A stretch of 64,000 nucleotides of DNA from Flagellimonas myxillae (GTDB lineage Bacteria; Bacteroidota; Bacteroidia; Flavobacteriales; Flavobacteriaceae): positions 620,001 to 684,000 of the forward strand of contig NZ_JAMFLY010000001.1 in the NCBI RefSeq assembly GCF_023502235.1. Direction: 5' to 3'. This document shows, piece by piece, positions 45,212-56,500 of this stretch (the first letter of the stretch is position 1; each line of letters begins with the position of its first letter). Both the position numbers and the translations under genes were made by a program. Below the pieces are notes generated by a model. That model was not told the origin of the DNA, ran no database searches, and saw only the letters and a program-made list of their open reading frames with translations.

Positions 45212-48200
45212 ATGAAGTCAAAGCAACTTAAGACAATTTACATGCTCCTTAAGGTTTTCATTGTACAGCTTGTTTTTTGCTGTTTCGCAATGGCTAATGA
45301 GGGGTACACCCAGAGTATCAAGGACATCTACTTGGAGTGGGATTCCGCTAAGCAAGTTGAGGTGCTTGAGATCTTTGAGGAAATCGAGAACCAAACGGCT
45401 TTTAAATTCAACTATGATGAGAAAGATGTAAACAGACAAACGGAATTACGTATTTCACGCGGTTCTCATTCTGTATATGTTCTTTTGGAAAAAATAGGTA
45501 AAGTCGCCCCTTTAAACTTTAAAAGGATGAACAACACTATTGCAGTAACTCCAAGGCCTGAAAAAGAAGTGCCAGAGATTACTGAGAAAGTTGTTCAGCA
45601 GACGGTTACAGGGAACGTGACCGACGATGCGGGTACTCCACTACCTGGGGTGAACGTATTGGAAAAGGGAACTTCCAATGGTACTTCCACCGATTTTGAC
45701 GGAAATTATAGCATTTCCGTGTCTAATGGTGCTGTACTGGTATTCTCTTCCTTAGGTTTTACTGCTCAAGAAGTAGCCGTAGGTGGACAATCAACTATTA
45801 ATGTTACGCTTGGTGAAGATGCCCAACAATTAGGAGAAGTGGTTGTAACCGCTTTGGGTATCAAGAGGGAGGAAAAAACCCTTACTTACGCCCAGCAAAC
45901 GGTTAGTGCCGATGAGATCACTAAAACAAGGGATGTTAACTTCCTTAATAGTATCAATGGTAAAACTGCTGGTGTTGAGATCAAGAAAAGTAGCTCGGGT
46001 GCAGGTGGTTCTACCAAAATTGTACTTAGAGGTAACAAATCCTTGACTGGGGACAGTACTCCATTGTTCGTAATCGATGGTATTCCATTGGCGAACAACA
46101 GAGGTGGTCAGCCTGGTATGTGGGGTGGAACGGATTCCGGTGACGGTATTTCGGCCCTGAACCCGGATGATATTGCCAGTATCAGTATACTGAGAGGTGC
46201 GAACGCGGCACTTCTTTATGGTAGTGCTGGTGCCAACGGGGTGGTACTTATTACCACTAAAGAAGGTGAAGCTGGTAAAACCACTGTTTCTTTGAATTCT
46301 GGTGTTACTTTTGAAAGTATCATTGAAACTCCAGACCTACAATTTAAGTATGGAGCCATCGGAGAAGCAAAAGAAAGCTGGGATACTACTCCAGGTAACT
46401 ATGCTAGCGGATATGTGGATGATTTCTTTTCTACAGGTGCCAACTGGATCAACTCTATTTCTGTAAGTGGAGGTAATGACAGGACTACAGCTTATTTCTC
46501 GTATTCCAATACAACCGCCACAGGAATTACGCCAGAGAATACATATTCCAGAAATAACGTATCCTTCAAGCAGTCTACCAAGTTATTGGATGATAAGTTG
46601 ACCGTAAGTTCTAACATTATCCTATCGATAGAGAATTCTGAGAACAGATTACCGTCAGGATATTATTTGAACCCGTTGACCGGTCTTTATTTCTTCCCTC
46701 GTAACAGGGATTTTGCCGATACACAGGCTAATTTTGAAATTTTTGACCCGGCTCGTAACTTAATGGCTCAGAACTGGTTTGTAAATGACCACCACCAATC
46801 CAATCCATATTGGATCATTCACAGACAGCCTAGGGAGCAGAACAATAGAAGGGTTATTGCCAACTTAACTTTGAACTACCAGCTCATGGACCAACTTAAC
46901 CTTCAGGTTAGGGGTAACTATGATTACGCAAACGTAACTAGGGAGCAAAGACACGCGGCGACATCCAACCCAACAAACGTTAATATCAACGGTACTTGGG
47001 ATTACCACAAGTACGAAGATCGTTTGATCTATACCGATGCGATTTTGACGTATGATAATGATTTGTCGGAAGACTTTAGTCTTACTGCCTTGGTAGGGGG
47101 TAGCTACACGGAGACCGATTACGGTGATGGTGTAAGGGTAACCCCAAGTAGTGGTAATGGATTGATTTATCCAAACGAGTTCAACTTCCAGAACTTGGCA
47201 TTGACCCAAACTCCTGTTCGCTCGGTTACCAACGGGGTGATCAAGAAGCAAGGTCTATTTGCAAACGCCACTTTGGGATATAAGGAAATGCTTTTCTTAG
47301 ATCTTGGTGGTAGAAATGACTGGGCCTCTACTTTGGCACTAACAGGAAATGATTCCTACTTCTATCCATCTGTGGGTATTACTGCCATTGTGAGCGAAAT
47401 GTTTGAAATGCCGGAAGCCATTAGTTTTGCAAAATTCAGAGTTTCGCAAACGCAAGTGGCCAATGAGGTGCCTTTTAACAGGATCAACCCTCAAAACAGC
47501 ATTTCTGACCCAGTGGGAAGTTTGACGAGAAATACGACAAAACCATTTACGGATGCAGAGCCTGAAATCATCACTAGTACAGAGATTGGTGCTGACTGGC
47601 GTTTCTTCGGAAATAGATTGGGAATCGATTTCACTTATTATCACATAAAGAGTGAAGATCAGTTTATTACAGTTCCTTTGGATGCCTCTGATCCAGAATC
47701 AGAAGGTAGATATACCCAGAAATTCATCAACGCTGGTGAGATTGTGAACAGAGGGGTGGAGATTTCCCTTAACGGTACTCCAGTTAGAAATGATGGTTTC
47801 GAGTGGAATACAGCATTTAACATCACTAGAAATAGAAGTGAGATTGTAGATATAGGACCGGACGATGAAAGAATCATTAACCTTGGATCTTCCGAAGGTT
47901 ATAGTTCCAGATTGGTTGAAGGTGGACGTTTCAATGACTTGTATGTATTGAAATTCCGTAGGGATGATCAAGGAAGAATCCTTTTTGATGACAATGGTAA
48001 CCCATTAAGAACGCCTGAGCGTGAATTGATTGGTAACCTTGATCCAGATTTCACCTTAGGTTGGAATAACACCGTCTCTTTTGGAAGATGGAGTGCAAGT
48101 GCCTTGATCAATGGTGTGTTTGGTGGGAAGGTATTTAGCCAGACCGAATCCATGTTGGATGGTGCAGGGGTTTCCCAAAGAACAGCCGATGCACGTGACG

Positions 48201-48568
48201 CAGGAAGCGTTGCCGTGAACGGGGTTGTAGAGTCCTCTGGTGCAGCTGTAACCAGCGTAGACCCAGAGCAGTGGTTCCGTTTTATCGGAGATCGTAACGG
48301 TGTTGGTGAGGCATATGTTTACGATAGAACCAATATCCGTTTGGCACAATTGTCTTTGGGATATGACATTGATCTAGCTAAGCTTAATATGCCATTTATT
48401 AAAGCAGCTTCCATATCCTTTATCGGAAACAACCTATTCTTTTTCAAAAAAGATGCACCCTTTGATCCTGAACTGGCTATGAGTACCAACAGAAATTCAG
48501 TAGGTCTAGATAACTTTAATCTACCATCTACAAGGAATTACGGACTGAATCTTAAAGTAACTTTTTAA
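45212..48568 (+). CDS. SusC/RagA TonB-dependent transporter with STN domain (PUL-2)
   Basis: 1118 residues. Signal peptide (VFIVQLVFCCFAMANEGYTQ region), STN domain at about 38-110 (FEEIENQTAFKFNYDEKDVN), CarboxypepD_reg-like domain (TPLPGVNVLEKGTSNGTSTD), plug (GAGGSTKIVLRGNKSLTGDS; LRGANAALLYGSAGANGVVL) and a long beta-barrel ending RNYGLNLKVTF. Like the PUL-1 SusC it has the sensor extension that couples uptake to sigma/FecR signalling. susD follows with the annotated start 9 bp after the stop. Confidence 0.97.
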   Translation: MKSKQLKTIYMLLKVFIVQLVFCCFAMANEGYTQSIKDIYLEWDSAKQVEVLEIFEEIENQTAFKFNYDEKDVNRQTELRISRGSHSVYVLLEKIGKVAPLNFKRMNNTIAVTPRPEKEVPEITEKVVQQTVTGNVTDDAGTPLPGVNVLEKGTSNGTSTDFDGNYSISVSNGAVLVFSSLGFTAQEVAVGGQSTINVTLGEDAQQLGEVVVTALGIKREEKTLTYAQQTVSADEITKTRDVNFLNSINGKTAGVEIKKSSSGAGGSTKIVLRGNKSLTGDSTPLFVIDGIPLANNRGGQPGMWGGTDSGDGISALNPDDIASISILRGANAALLYGSAGANGVVLITTKEGEAGKTTVSLNSGVTFESIIETPDLQFKYGAIGEAKESWDTTPGNYASGYVDDFFSTGANWINSISVSGGNDRTTAYFSYSNTTATGITPENTYSRNNVSFKQSTKLLDDKLTVSSNIILSIENSENRLPSGYYLNPLTGLYFFPRNRDFADTQANFEIFDPARNLMAQNWFVNDHHQSNPYWIIHRQPREQNNRRVIANLTLNYQLMDQLNLQVRGNYDYANVTREQRHAATSNPTNVNINGTWDYHKYEDRLIYTDAILTYDNDLSEDFSLTALVGGSYTETDYGDGVRVTPSSGNGLIYPNEFNFQNLALTQTPVRSVTNGVIKKQGLFANATLGYKEMLFLDLGGRNDWASTLALTGNDSYFYPSVGITAIVSEMFEMPEAISFAKFRVSQTQVANEVPFNRINPQNSISDPVGSLTRNTTKPFTDAEPEIITSTEIGADWRFFGNRLGIDFTYYHIKSEDQFITVPLDASDPESEGRYTQKFINAGEIVNRGVEISLNGTPVRNDGFEWNTAFNITRNRSEIVDIGPDDERIINLGSSEGYSSRLVEGGRFNDLYVLKFRRDDQGRILFDDNGNPLRTPERELIGNLDPDFTLGWNNTVSFGRWSASALINGVFGGKVFSQTESMLDGAGVSQRTADARDAGSVAVNGVVESSGAAVTSVDPEQWFRFIGDRNGVGEAYVYDRTNIRLAQLSLGYDIDLAKLNMPFIKAASISFIGNNLFFFKKDAPFDPELAMSTNRNSVGLDNFNLPSTRNYGLNLKVTF

Positions 48569-48577
48569 AAAATGAAT

Positions 48578-50161
48578 ATGAAAAAGTATATTTATTATGT
48601 ATTAGCTATGGTATTTGTACTAGGTGCATGTACCAGCGACTTTGAAGAGACCAATACCAATCCTTATGAGATTTCAGATGAATCATTAAAGCAGGATTTT
48701 AATAATATTGGTGCTTTCTTCCCCGGATTGTTGTCAAACCTTTACGGTATTCAGATTGACCACAATTTGACCAATGATTCCTATGCCCGGCACTTGGCTA
48801 CGCCAACGCCGTTCGTGGGAGGTGTGAACAACACCACGTACTACTTGCGTTGGAACAGGTATTGGAATGTCCAGTACAACAACGTAATGGCCCCTGCCAA
48901 CCAGGTAATCGACATTGCCTCCCAAGAAGAGGGAAATGAAGTGTTTATTGAATTGGCCAATTTGATCAAGATTCTTTCCATGCACCGATTAACGGTGTAC
49001 CAAGGACCCATTATTTACACAGAATTTGGTCTTGGAAAATCTGGGGAGTACGATAGCGAACAAGTACTGTACAATGCTTTCTTCTCCGATTTGGATCGAA
49101 TCATTACTGAGTTGAAAGCCAATTCCGATTTTGAAGGATTTAAAGCTTTTGATGCTTCCTATGGTGGAGATATTGCCATGTGGGCCAAGATGGCCAACTC
49201 ATTGAGGCTTCGTCTTGCCATCAGGATTTCCAAAGTAGATCCTGCCAAAGCGCAAACTGAAGGGGAAAAGGCCCTAGCGGATTCCGCTGGACTTATTCTT
49301 ACCAATGCTGAAAACTTCAACATTTCCAACTACGGTAGAAAGTACCACCCAGCAGTAATCTGCTTCGAGTGGAACGACACCCGTATGAGTGCTTCGATGG
49401 AATCCATCCTAGGTGGATATGGTGACCCAAGGGTTAGTGCCTTTTTTGATGAGGCAACAGATCCTGCGGTTGTGGCCGACCACCCTGACTTTCCGTACAA
49501 GGGAATCCGTAATGGTGCGAACTTGGTGGCAAAGGATGATCGTTTGAGCTACTCTACCATCGACCTTTCGTTTAACGATCCAGCAGTGGTTACTGAGCGT
49601 AAGATGTTGAGTGCAGATGAGGTGTATTTCCTAATGGCCGAAGCTGCCCTACGTGGCTGGGCTGGAGCAGGAGACGCAGGTGCCAACTACGAGATGGGAG
49701 TTAGAACTTCCTTCGAATTGTGGGGCGCAGGTGGTGTTGACGATTACTTGGCCGACGATACTAGTATTCCATGGGATTATGATGATCCAAAAGCGACAGG
49801 AGATGTCAATGACTTTGTTAACCGAATCACCAACACGGTGGCTTGGGACGAGGCAGCGGACAACGAGATCAAATTGGAGAAAATCATTACTCAAAAATGG
49901 ATTGCTGCGTATACTGATTCCATGGAACCATGGGTAGACCATCGTAGAACGGACTATCCAAAACTTCCATTCAATTACCAAAATGATAGTAATTCCGATT
50001 GGGGGGTTATCGCTGCCGATGACTTCTTGAGAAGAATGACCTTCATAAACAGCGAACGGGAAAATAATCCTACAGGTGTCGCTGATGCAACTGCGAAGTT
50101 AGGTGGCCCCGATGAAATAGGAACACGACTCTGGTGGGATACCGGAGGACCGAATTTCTAA
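48578..50161 (+). CDS. SusD-like glycan-binding lipoprotein (PUL-2)
   Basis: 527 residues from ATG at 48578; an in-frame ATG two codons earlier is equally possible. Lipobox MVFVLGAC. The sequence is of the diverged SusD/RagB type (ANLIKILSMHRLTVYQGPII, YGGDIAMWAKMANSLRLRLA, DEVYFLMAEAALRGWAGAGD, KWIAAYTDSMEPWVDHRRTD). It forms the surface lid of the SusC transporter encoded 9 bp upstream. A terminator lies directly after it. Confidence 0.95.
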   Translation: MKKYIYYVLAMVFVLGACTSDFEETNTNPYEISDESLKQDFNNIGAFFPGLLSNLYGIQIDHNLTNDSYARHLATPTPFVGGVNNTTYYLRWNRYWNVQYNNVMAPANQVIDIASQEEGNEVFIELANLIKILSMHRLTVYQGPIIYTEFGLGKSGEYDSEQVLYNAFFSDLDRIITELKANSDFEGFKAFDASYGGDIAMWAKMANSLRLRLAIRISKVDPAKAQTEGEKALADSAGLILTNAENFNISNYGRKYHPAVICFEWNDTRMSASMESILGGYGDPRVSAFFDEATDPAVVADHPDFPYKGIRNGANLVAKDDRLSYSTIDLSFNDPAVVTERKMLSADEVYFLMAEAALRGWAGAGDAGANYEMGVRTSFELWGAGGVDDYLADDTSIPWDYDDPKATGDVNDFVNRITNTVAWDEAADNEIKLEKIITQKWIAAYTDSMEPWVDHRRTDYPKLPFNYQNDSNSDWGVIAADDFLRRMTFINSERENNPTGVADATAKLGGPDEIGTRLWWDTGGPNF

Positions 50162-50174
50162 AGGGGCAAAAAAA

Positions 50175-50203
50175 AAACCTGTGGCTAACCCCACAGGTTT
50201 TTT
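50175..50203 (+). terminator. Intrinsic terminator after susD
   Basis: AAACCTGTGG (50175-50184), loop CTAACC, CCACAGGTTT (50191-50200), then TTT. Preceded by an A-run, so it can work in both directions. It separates susCD from the FG-GAP gene. Confidence 0.9.
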
Positions 50204-50244
50204 AATTTTCTATCTTTTCAAAATTCAATCCAAACCTAATATTT

Positions 50245-53200
50245 ATGCGTTCCCACCACAAAGCGTTGTTGCTACTGTTTTGTATCGTTGCTTCATGCAA
50301 TAAAATAGATTCCAGCAAATTATTTTCAAAAATGCCCTCCAGTCATACGGGCATAAAATTCAAAAACCTTGTCACGGAAACCGATGAGTTCAATATCCTT
50401 ACCTACGGTAATATTTACAATGGGGGAGGAGTGGCCGTCGGGGACATCAACAACGATGGTCTCCAGGATATATACTTCACAGGTAGTATGGTCGGTAGTC
50501 GTCTGTATGTGAACAAGGGGAACTTTAAATTTGAGGAAATTGCCCAAAAGGCAGGCGTTTTTGCAGAAGGGCTTTGGAATACGGGAACGTCCATGGCCGA
50601 TGTAAATGGTGATGGGCTCTTGGATATCTATGTTTGCCGATCAGCGGCCAAAGCCAAAGAAAAAAGAAGAAATCTGCTCTTCATCAATAACGGCGACCTT
50701 ACCTTTACTGAAAAGGGCGCGGCTTACGGCTTGGATGACTTTGGGTATTCAACCCAAGGGAATTTTTTTGATTATGATAAGGACGGGGATTTGGACGTTT
50801 TTGTGCTCAATCATTCTGTTCAACCTTATTCAAGCCTAAAAAATGCCTCCAAGAACTTAAGGAAGAAACAGTATCCCGACTATGCAGATCGTTTGTACCG
50901 AAATGATAATGGCAAATTTGTCGATGTTAGTGCTGAAGCTGGAATAATGTCTAGCGTGCTGGGATTCGGACTTAGTGTTTCGGTAAGTGACGTAAACGAC
51001 GATAATTGGCCGGACATTTACATTTCCAACGATTTTCATGAACATGATTTTTTATACCTGAACAATGGGGATGGCACCTTTACCGAGAGTTTAAAGGAAT
51101 TTATTGGCCATACCTCCCACTTTTCCATGGGCTCGGACATTTCGGACATCAATAATGATGGAATGCCGGACATTGTTACCCTGGATATGCTCCCAGAAGG
51201 GAATTTTAGACAAAAAATGGTCTCGGGACCCGATAACTACGATAAGCACCAATTTCTTGTAGACTCCGATTTCCATCATCAATATATGCGGAACATGCTG
51301 CATTTGAACAAAGGAAATTCCTTTGCTGAGATTGGACAATTGGCGGGTATTCACGCCACAGATTGGAGTTGGGCACCCCTTTTTGCAGATTTTGACAATG
51401 ACGGCTTCAAAGATCTGTTTGTAACCAACGGGGTAAAACGGGACTATACCAATATGGACTTCATGAACTTCGCCGTTCAAAAACGGTTGGAGGAAATGGA
51501 TTCCGGGGTTGAAACTGTGATTAAGGACTTGCTGGAAAATATTCCCTCTACCATTGAAGAGAATTACGCTTACCGAAATAAAGGAGATTTGACCTTTGGT
51601 AAGACCACCAACGATTGGGGTTTGGGTGGAAAATCCCTGTCCAATGGGGCAGCATACGCCGATTTGGACAACGATGGGGACTATGATCTCATAGTGAACA
51701 ATACCGATCAGGAAGCCTTTATTTATCGCAATAACAGCGACCTTAGGAAAGAGAACAATTATTTAAAAATACAATTAAAGGGTAAGGATGGGAATACCTT
51801 GGCCGTAGGAGCCAAAGTGATTTTAAAATCGGATACCCTGTTACTTCATCAGGAGCTGTACCCAGCAAGGGGATTTCAGTCCTCTGTGGATCCCTCTCTC
51901 ATATTTGGTTTGGGGAGCCACCAAACTGTCGAGGAGCTCAAGATTATTTGGCCCGATGGCATGGTCAGCACACAAAATAATGTAGCGGTAAACCAAACAC
52001 TGCAATTCAAACAAGAGGAGGCTACGGTGGCCCAAACCTCTGAAGAAACAACAGAAAGCCAATATTTTTCTGACGTCACAGCCGATAGTTTGCTTGTTTT
52101 TTACCATGTGGAAAATAGGTTTGTGGACTTTAAAAGAGAGTCGTTAATCCCACACCAACTCTCTACCCAAGGACCAAAAGTGGCCAAGGCCGATGTTAAC
52201 AACGACGGATTAGAAGATATTTATATCGGGGGTGCCAAAGGTGCTCCGGGTATACTATTGTTGCAAAGAAGGTCCGGTGATTTTGTCGAAACGAACACAA
52301 GTTCATTGGGAAGTGATACAGCATCGGAAGATACAGGAGCCCTATTTTTTGATGCTGATAATGACAACGATATGGACCTTTATGTTGTGAGTGGAAGTCA
52401 CGAGTTTGAGGAGGACGCTCCCGAGCTGCAGGATAGACTGTACATTAACAATAATGGAAACTTTAGGAAAAAGGAATCTGCCTTACCCACCATGCTTGCC
52501 AACGGATCTTGCGTACGGGCCTATGATTTTGACCAAGATGGTGACCAGGACCTTTTCGTAGGTGGGAGATCTGTTCCTGGAAAATACCCAACGGCTTCAA
52601 GAAGTTATATCCTTGAAAACGATGGTAAAGGCAATTTTAGTGATAGTACCCAAAGTGTCAACCAAGATTTAGGAGAAATTGGAATGGTTTCCGATGCCTT
52701 GTGGACGGATTTTAACGGGGATTCCGTTAAGGATTTGATTTTAGTAGGGGAATTTATGGCCGTTCGTTTTTTTAGGAACGATAATGGAAAATTAATTGAA
52801 GAGACCAATGCCGTTCCTGCCAAGAACTCCAAAGGATGGTGGAACAAAATTGTGGAAGGGGATTTTGACAATGATGGTGATTTGGATTATGTGATTGGAA
52901 ATTTTGGTTGGAACTCCCAATTAAAGGCTTCAACCACCGAACCCGTGCAATTGTATGCCAAGGATTTTGACGATAATGGAGCAATCGACCCTATTCTTTG
53001 TTCCTACCTTATGGGAGAGAGCTACCCTGTATTTTCCAAAGACGATTTAGTGGAACAATTGAATGGACTCAAACCCAAATATGTCAACTATTCCGATTAT
53101 GCAACCCAAAAAATAACCGACATTTTTACTCCAGAAGAGCTGGAGGGAGCCTATGTGCTGGAAGCCAATAATTTTGCTACGAGTTACGTGGAAAATTTGG

Positions 53201-53556
53201 GAAATGGACAGTTTACCCTTAGTCCACTGACCACCCAAGCGCAATTTTCACCAATCTATGCAGTGCTGGCAGAAGATATAGACCATGATGGAAATTTGGA
53301 TCTTGTTCTGGCTGGAAACTTTTATGGAACGCGAGTTAAATATGGCCGCTATGATGCCAACAAAGGACTTTTGCTCCTCGGAAATGGTCAAGGAGGATTT
53401 CAAGCAGTTGGGGATATGGAAAGCGGACTGGATGTAGATGGCGAGGTTCGGGATTTGGTCTTAATCAACAAGGATTCCGAAAACCCACTCCTGTTATTTG
53501 CAAGAAACAACAGCTCCGTTCAATTATACAGCACAAAAACCGAAACCACCGATTAA
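50245..53556 (+). CDS. FG-GAP/VCBS repeat lipoprotein with ASPIC/UnbV domain
   Basis: 1103 residues, lipobox LFCIVASC (Cys18). Fourteen calcium-type DxDxDGxxD-like motifs are visible, among them DINNDGLQD, DVNGDGLLD, DYDKDGDLD, DFDNDGFKD, DLDNDGDYD, DVNNDGLED, DFDQDGDQD, DFDNDGDLD and DIDHDGNLD; they indicate two beta-propeller-like repeat sets. An ASPIC/UnbV domain lies near residues 505-590 (GAKVILKSDTLLLHQELYPA, RGFQSS, FGLGSHQTVEELKIIWPDG). Such proteins are common next to SusCD pairs in marine Bacteroidota and probably sit on the cell surface, perhaps in glycan binding. No catalytic site recognised. Confidence 0.9.
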   Translation: MRSHHKALLLLFCIVASCNKIDSSKLFSKMPSSHTGIKFKNLVTETDEFNILTYGNIYNGGGVAVGDINNDGLQDIYFTGSMVGSRLYVNKGNFKFEEIAQKAGVFAEGLWNTGTSMADVNGDGLLDIYVCRSAAKAKEKRRNLLFINNGDLTFTEKGAAYGLDDFGYSTQGNFFDYDKDGDLDVFVLNHSVQPYSSLKNASKNLRKKQYPDYADRLYRNDNGKFVDVSAEAGIMSSVLGFGLSVSVSDVNDDNWPDIYISNDFHEHDFLYLNNGDGTFTESLKEFIGHTSHFSMGSDISDINNDGMPDIVTLDMLPEGNFRQKMVSGPDNYDKHQFLVDSDFHHQYMRNMLHLNKGNSFAEIGQLAGIHATDWSWAPLFADFDNDGFKDLFVTNGVKRDYTNMDFMNFAVQKRLEEMDSGVETVIKDLLENIPSTIEENYAYRNKGDLTFGKTTNDWGLGGKSLSNGAAYADLDNDGDYDLIVNNTDQEAFIYRNNSDLRKENNYLKIQLKGKDGNTLAVGAKVILKSDTLLLHQELYPARGFQSSVDPSLIFGLGSHQTVEELKIIWPDGMVSTQNNVAVNQTLQFKQEEATVAQTSEETTESQYFSDVTADSLLVFYHVENRFVDFKRESLIPHQLSTQGPKVAKADVNNDGLEDIYIGGAKGAPGILLLQRRSGDFVETNTSSLGSDTASEDTGALFFDADNDNDMDLYVVSGSHEFEEDAPELQDRLYINNNGNFRKKESALPTMLANGSCVRAYDFDQDGDQDLFVGGRSVPGKYPTASRSYILENDGKGNFSDSTQSVNQDLGEIGMVSDALWTDFNGDSVKDLILVGEFMAVRFFRNDNGKLIEETNAVPAKNSKGWWNKIVEGDFDNDGDLDYVIGNFGWNSQLKASTTEPVQLYAKDFDDNGAIDPILCSYLMGESYPVFSKDDLVEQLNGLKPKYVNYSDYATQKITDIFTPEELEGAYVLEANNFATSYVENLGNGQFTLSPLTTQAQFSPIYAVLAEDIDHDGNLDLVLAGNFYGTRVKYGRYDANKGLLLLGNGQGGFQAVGDMESGLDVDGEVRDLVLINKDSENPLLLFARNNSSVQLYSTKTETTD

Positions 53557-53566
53557 ATCAAAAGCT

Positions 53567-56500
53567 TTGAAAAGAATAACCTCCCTTTTATGGATCATTT
53601 CTCTGAGCGCTGTGGCGCAAAATGCCACCATTAGCGAAGAGATCAGACAATTGGATACCTACGGGTTTAGCGCACCAAACCCGGTACCGATTTTAACCGA
53701 GAACCCCAAAATATTCCCCTATTTTAAGTTTGAGGAATATGCCCATGCACCCCAGAAACAGGGTTGGAAAGTAGTAAAACTGGAAAACCAGTACATTGAA
53801 GTTTATGTGTTGCCCGAAGTTGGCGGCAAAGTTTGGGGAGCGATTGAGAAAAGTACAGGGAATGAGTTTTTGTACCGGAACGAGGTGGTTAAATTCAGAA
53901 ATATAGCAATGCGGGGGCCTTGGACCTCGGGGGGAATTGAATTTAACTTTGGGATAATTGGACATCACCCGGGAACTGCAACCCCAGTGGATTACAAGAT
54001 GAAAACCAATGATGATGGCAGTGTAAGCTGTATTGTGGGCAATTTGGACCTGCCTTCACGGACGTATTGGCAAGTAGAAATTAGATTGGAGGGCGATAAG
54101 GCCTATTTCGAGACGAACGCCTCTTGGTACAACGGAACACCCCTAAACCAGTCCTATTACAATTGGATGACCGGGGCGGCACCCGCCACCAACGATTTGG
54201 AGTTTTTTATTCCAGGAAATGGATATTTGGAACACAACGGGACTTGGCAAAAATGGCCTATCGACGATCAAGGAAGAAATTTGGCCCTATATCGCAACAA
54301 CGATTTTGGTCCCGCAAAATCCTACCATATTGTTGGGGATTACAAGAACTATTTTGGAGGCTATTACCACGACAGCAAGATCGGGTTTGGACACCTGTCT
54401 CCCTACGAGGAGATGCCAGGCCAAAAGTTATGGCTCTGGGCACTTTCCCGCGCAGGGGGTATTTGGGAAGATCTTTTGACCGATACTGATGGGCAATATA
54501 TTGAGTTCCAAGCGGGCCGACTGTTCAATCAATATTTTCCGGGTGCTGAAAATCCAGTGACCCAAGCAAACTTTGACCCCTATGTTATGGATTCCTGGCA
54601 GGAACTTTGGTTTCCGATCAAGGAGATTGGTGGGATGGAAGCTGCATCCGAATATGGGGTCTTGAACATGGAACGCAATGGCGACAGTGCCACAATGGGA
54701 ATCAATGCACTTCAAGCATTTAACCAACCTCTGCAAATTTTCATAAACGGGGAGGAAGCCTCTTTGGAAAACCTGGAAATGGCGCCGATGGAGGTTTTTG
54801 AGAAAACATTTGAATGCAAGGATACCGATACACTGGAAATATATCTGGGCGCTGATAAATTGGAGTATACATCGGTAAGCAAAACCCTGCTCAAGAGAGA
54901 TTTTGTATACAATCCTGAAATTAAGCCTTCCGCTATAGAACAGTTATATCATGAAGCCTCGGAAGCCATGAAATTCAGGGAATATGCATTGGCCGATGAA
55001 AAATTAGCTGATTTGTTCGCTTTGGATGCGACACATCCAAATGCATTATTGCTGGCAGGCGAAGGCGAATATCGGAAAACGAGATATGACAAAGCCCTGG
55101 ATTTTGCCAATACTGCGCTTCAGTTGGACACCTACAATCCACAGGCCAATTATCTAGCCGGTATTTCGTATTGGGCCCAGAAAGATGCACTGAATGCATT
55201 GGAGTATTTGGGTTGGGCGGCCAGATCAATCCAATTTCGTTCCGTTTCATTCGCCCAAATGGCGGAGATACATCTAAACAGAAACGATTTGGGAAAAGCA
55301 GCGGAGTATGCAAAGAAAGCTTTGGCGTTCAACGCCTATAACCTTAATGCTAGACAGGTTTTATTAGTGGTCTACCGAAAACAGAACAATACCGAAGCTT
55401 TTAACAAGCAGCTCAAAAAAGTATTTAAGATCAGCCCCATAAACCATTTTGCAACTTTCGAGGAAATCCTCTTTCAAAAAGGTGGTATGGCTGCAATCAA
55501 AGAGGGGGTTCAGAATGAATTTCCCAACGAAACCCTCTTGGAGTTGGCCTTGGAATACCTGAATTTAGGACAGGATAAAACTGCGGTTGAATTACTTGAA
55601 CTGAATGGAACGGACAGTAAATCCAAGTTGTTTTTGGCGTATGCTTTGAAAAATTCAGAGAAAAGCAATGCCTTGCTTCTCGAATTGGCAAACGAATCCC
55701 CGGACTTTGTTTTTCCATACAGACGGGAGACCATACCTGTGTTGGAATGGGCTGTGATGACCAATAGCGATTGGAAATTCAAGTATTTCTTGGCCCAAAA
55801 CTTTTTGGCCGTGGGTCAAAAGGAGAAAGCCATTGCCCTGCTAAGGGATTGTGGCAATGCCCCGGACAATGATTCGTTTTACATTTTTAGGGCCAAGGTG
55901 CTTGCAGATGATACCTATCAGAACAATCTAGCAGATTTTACCACCGCGTTGAATTTGGACAAGAACCATTGGAAAAACTGGGACGATTTTGTGCTGTTCC
56001 ACTTGGAGAACAAAGAGAACGCCAAGGCTTTGGAATTGGCTAAAAAAGGATATCGTAAGTTCCCAGACAACTATAATATAGGTCTTAGCTATGCGAAAGC
56101 ATTGGTAACTAATAGTAATTATTCCCAAGCCATCAAGGTTTTGCGCAATTTGAATATTTTACCTTTTGAACATGCTTCGGAAAGTAAAAGGGTCTTTGAT
56201 CGCGCCCATTTCAATCTGGCAAAACAAAACTTGGACAAGGGGCAATTTGCAAAGGCTATTCCCCTGTTGGAAGCAACCAAGGAATGGCCGGAGAATTTGG
56301 GGATTGGATCTCCATTTAATCCAGATAACCGACAGTCAGATTATCTTCTGGGACTCTGTTTTGAAAAAACCGGGAATCAGGAAATGGCAAAAACCCATTA
56401 TGAAAAGACGGCGAACTACACCAAGGAAAACGGCGACAAACTTGGAAAAAACGAATTGTTCAAACTTTTAGCGCTTAAAAAGTTGGGTAGATCTCAGAAG

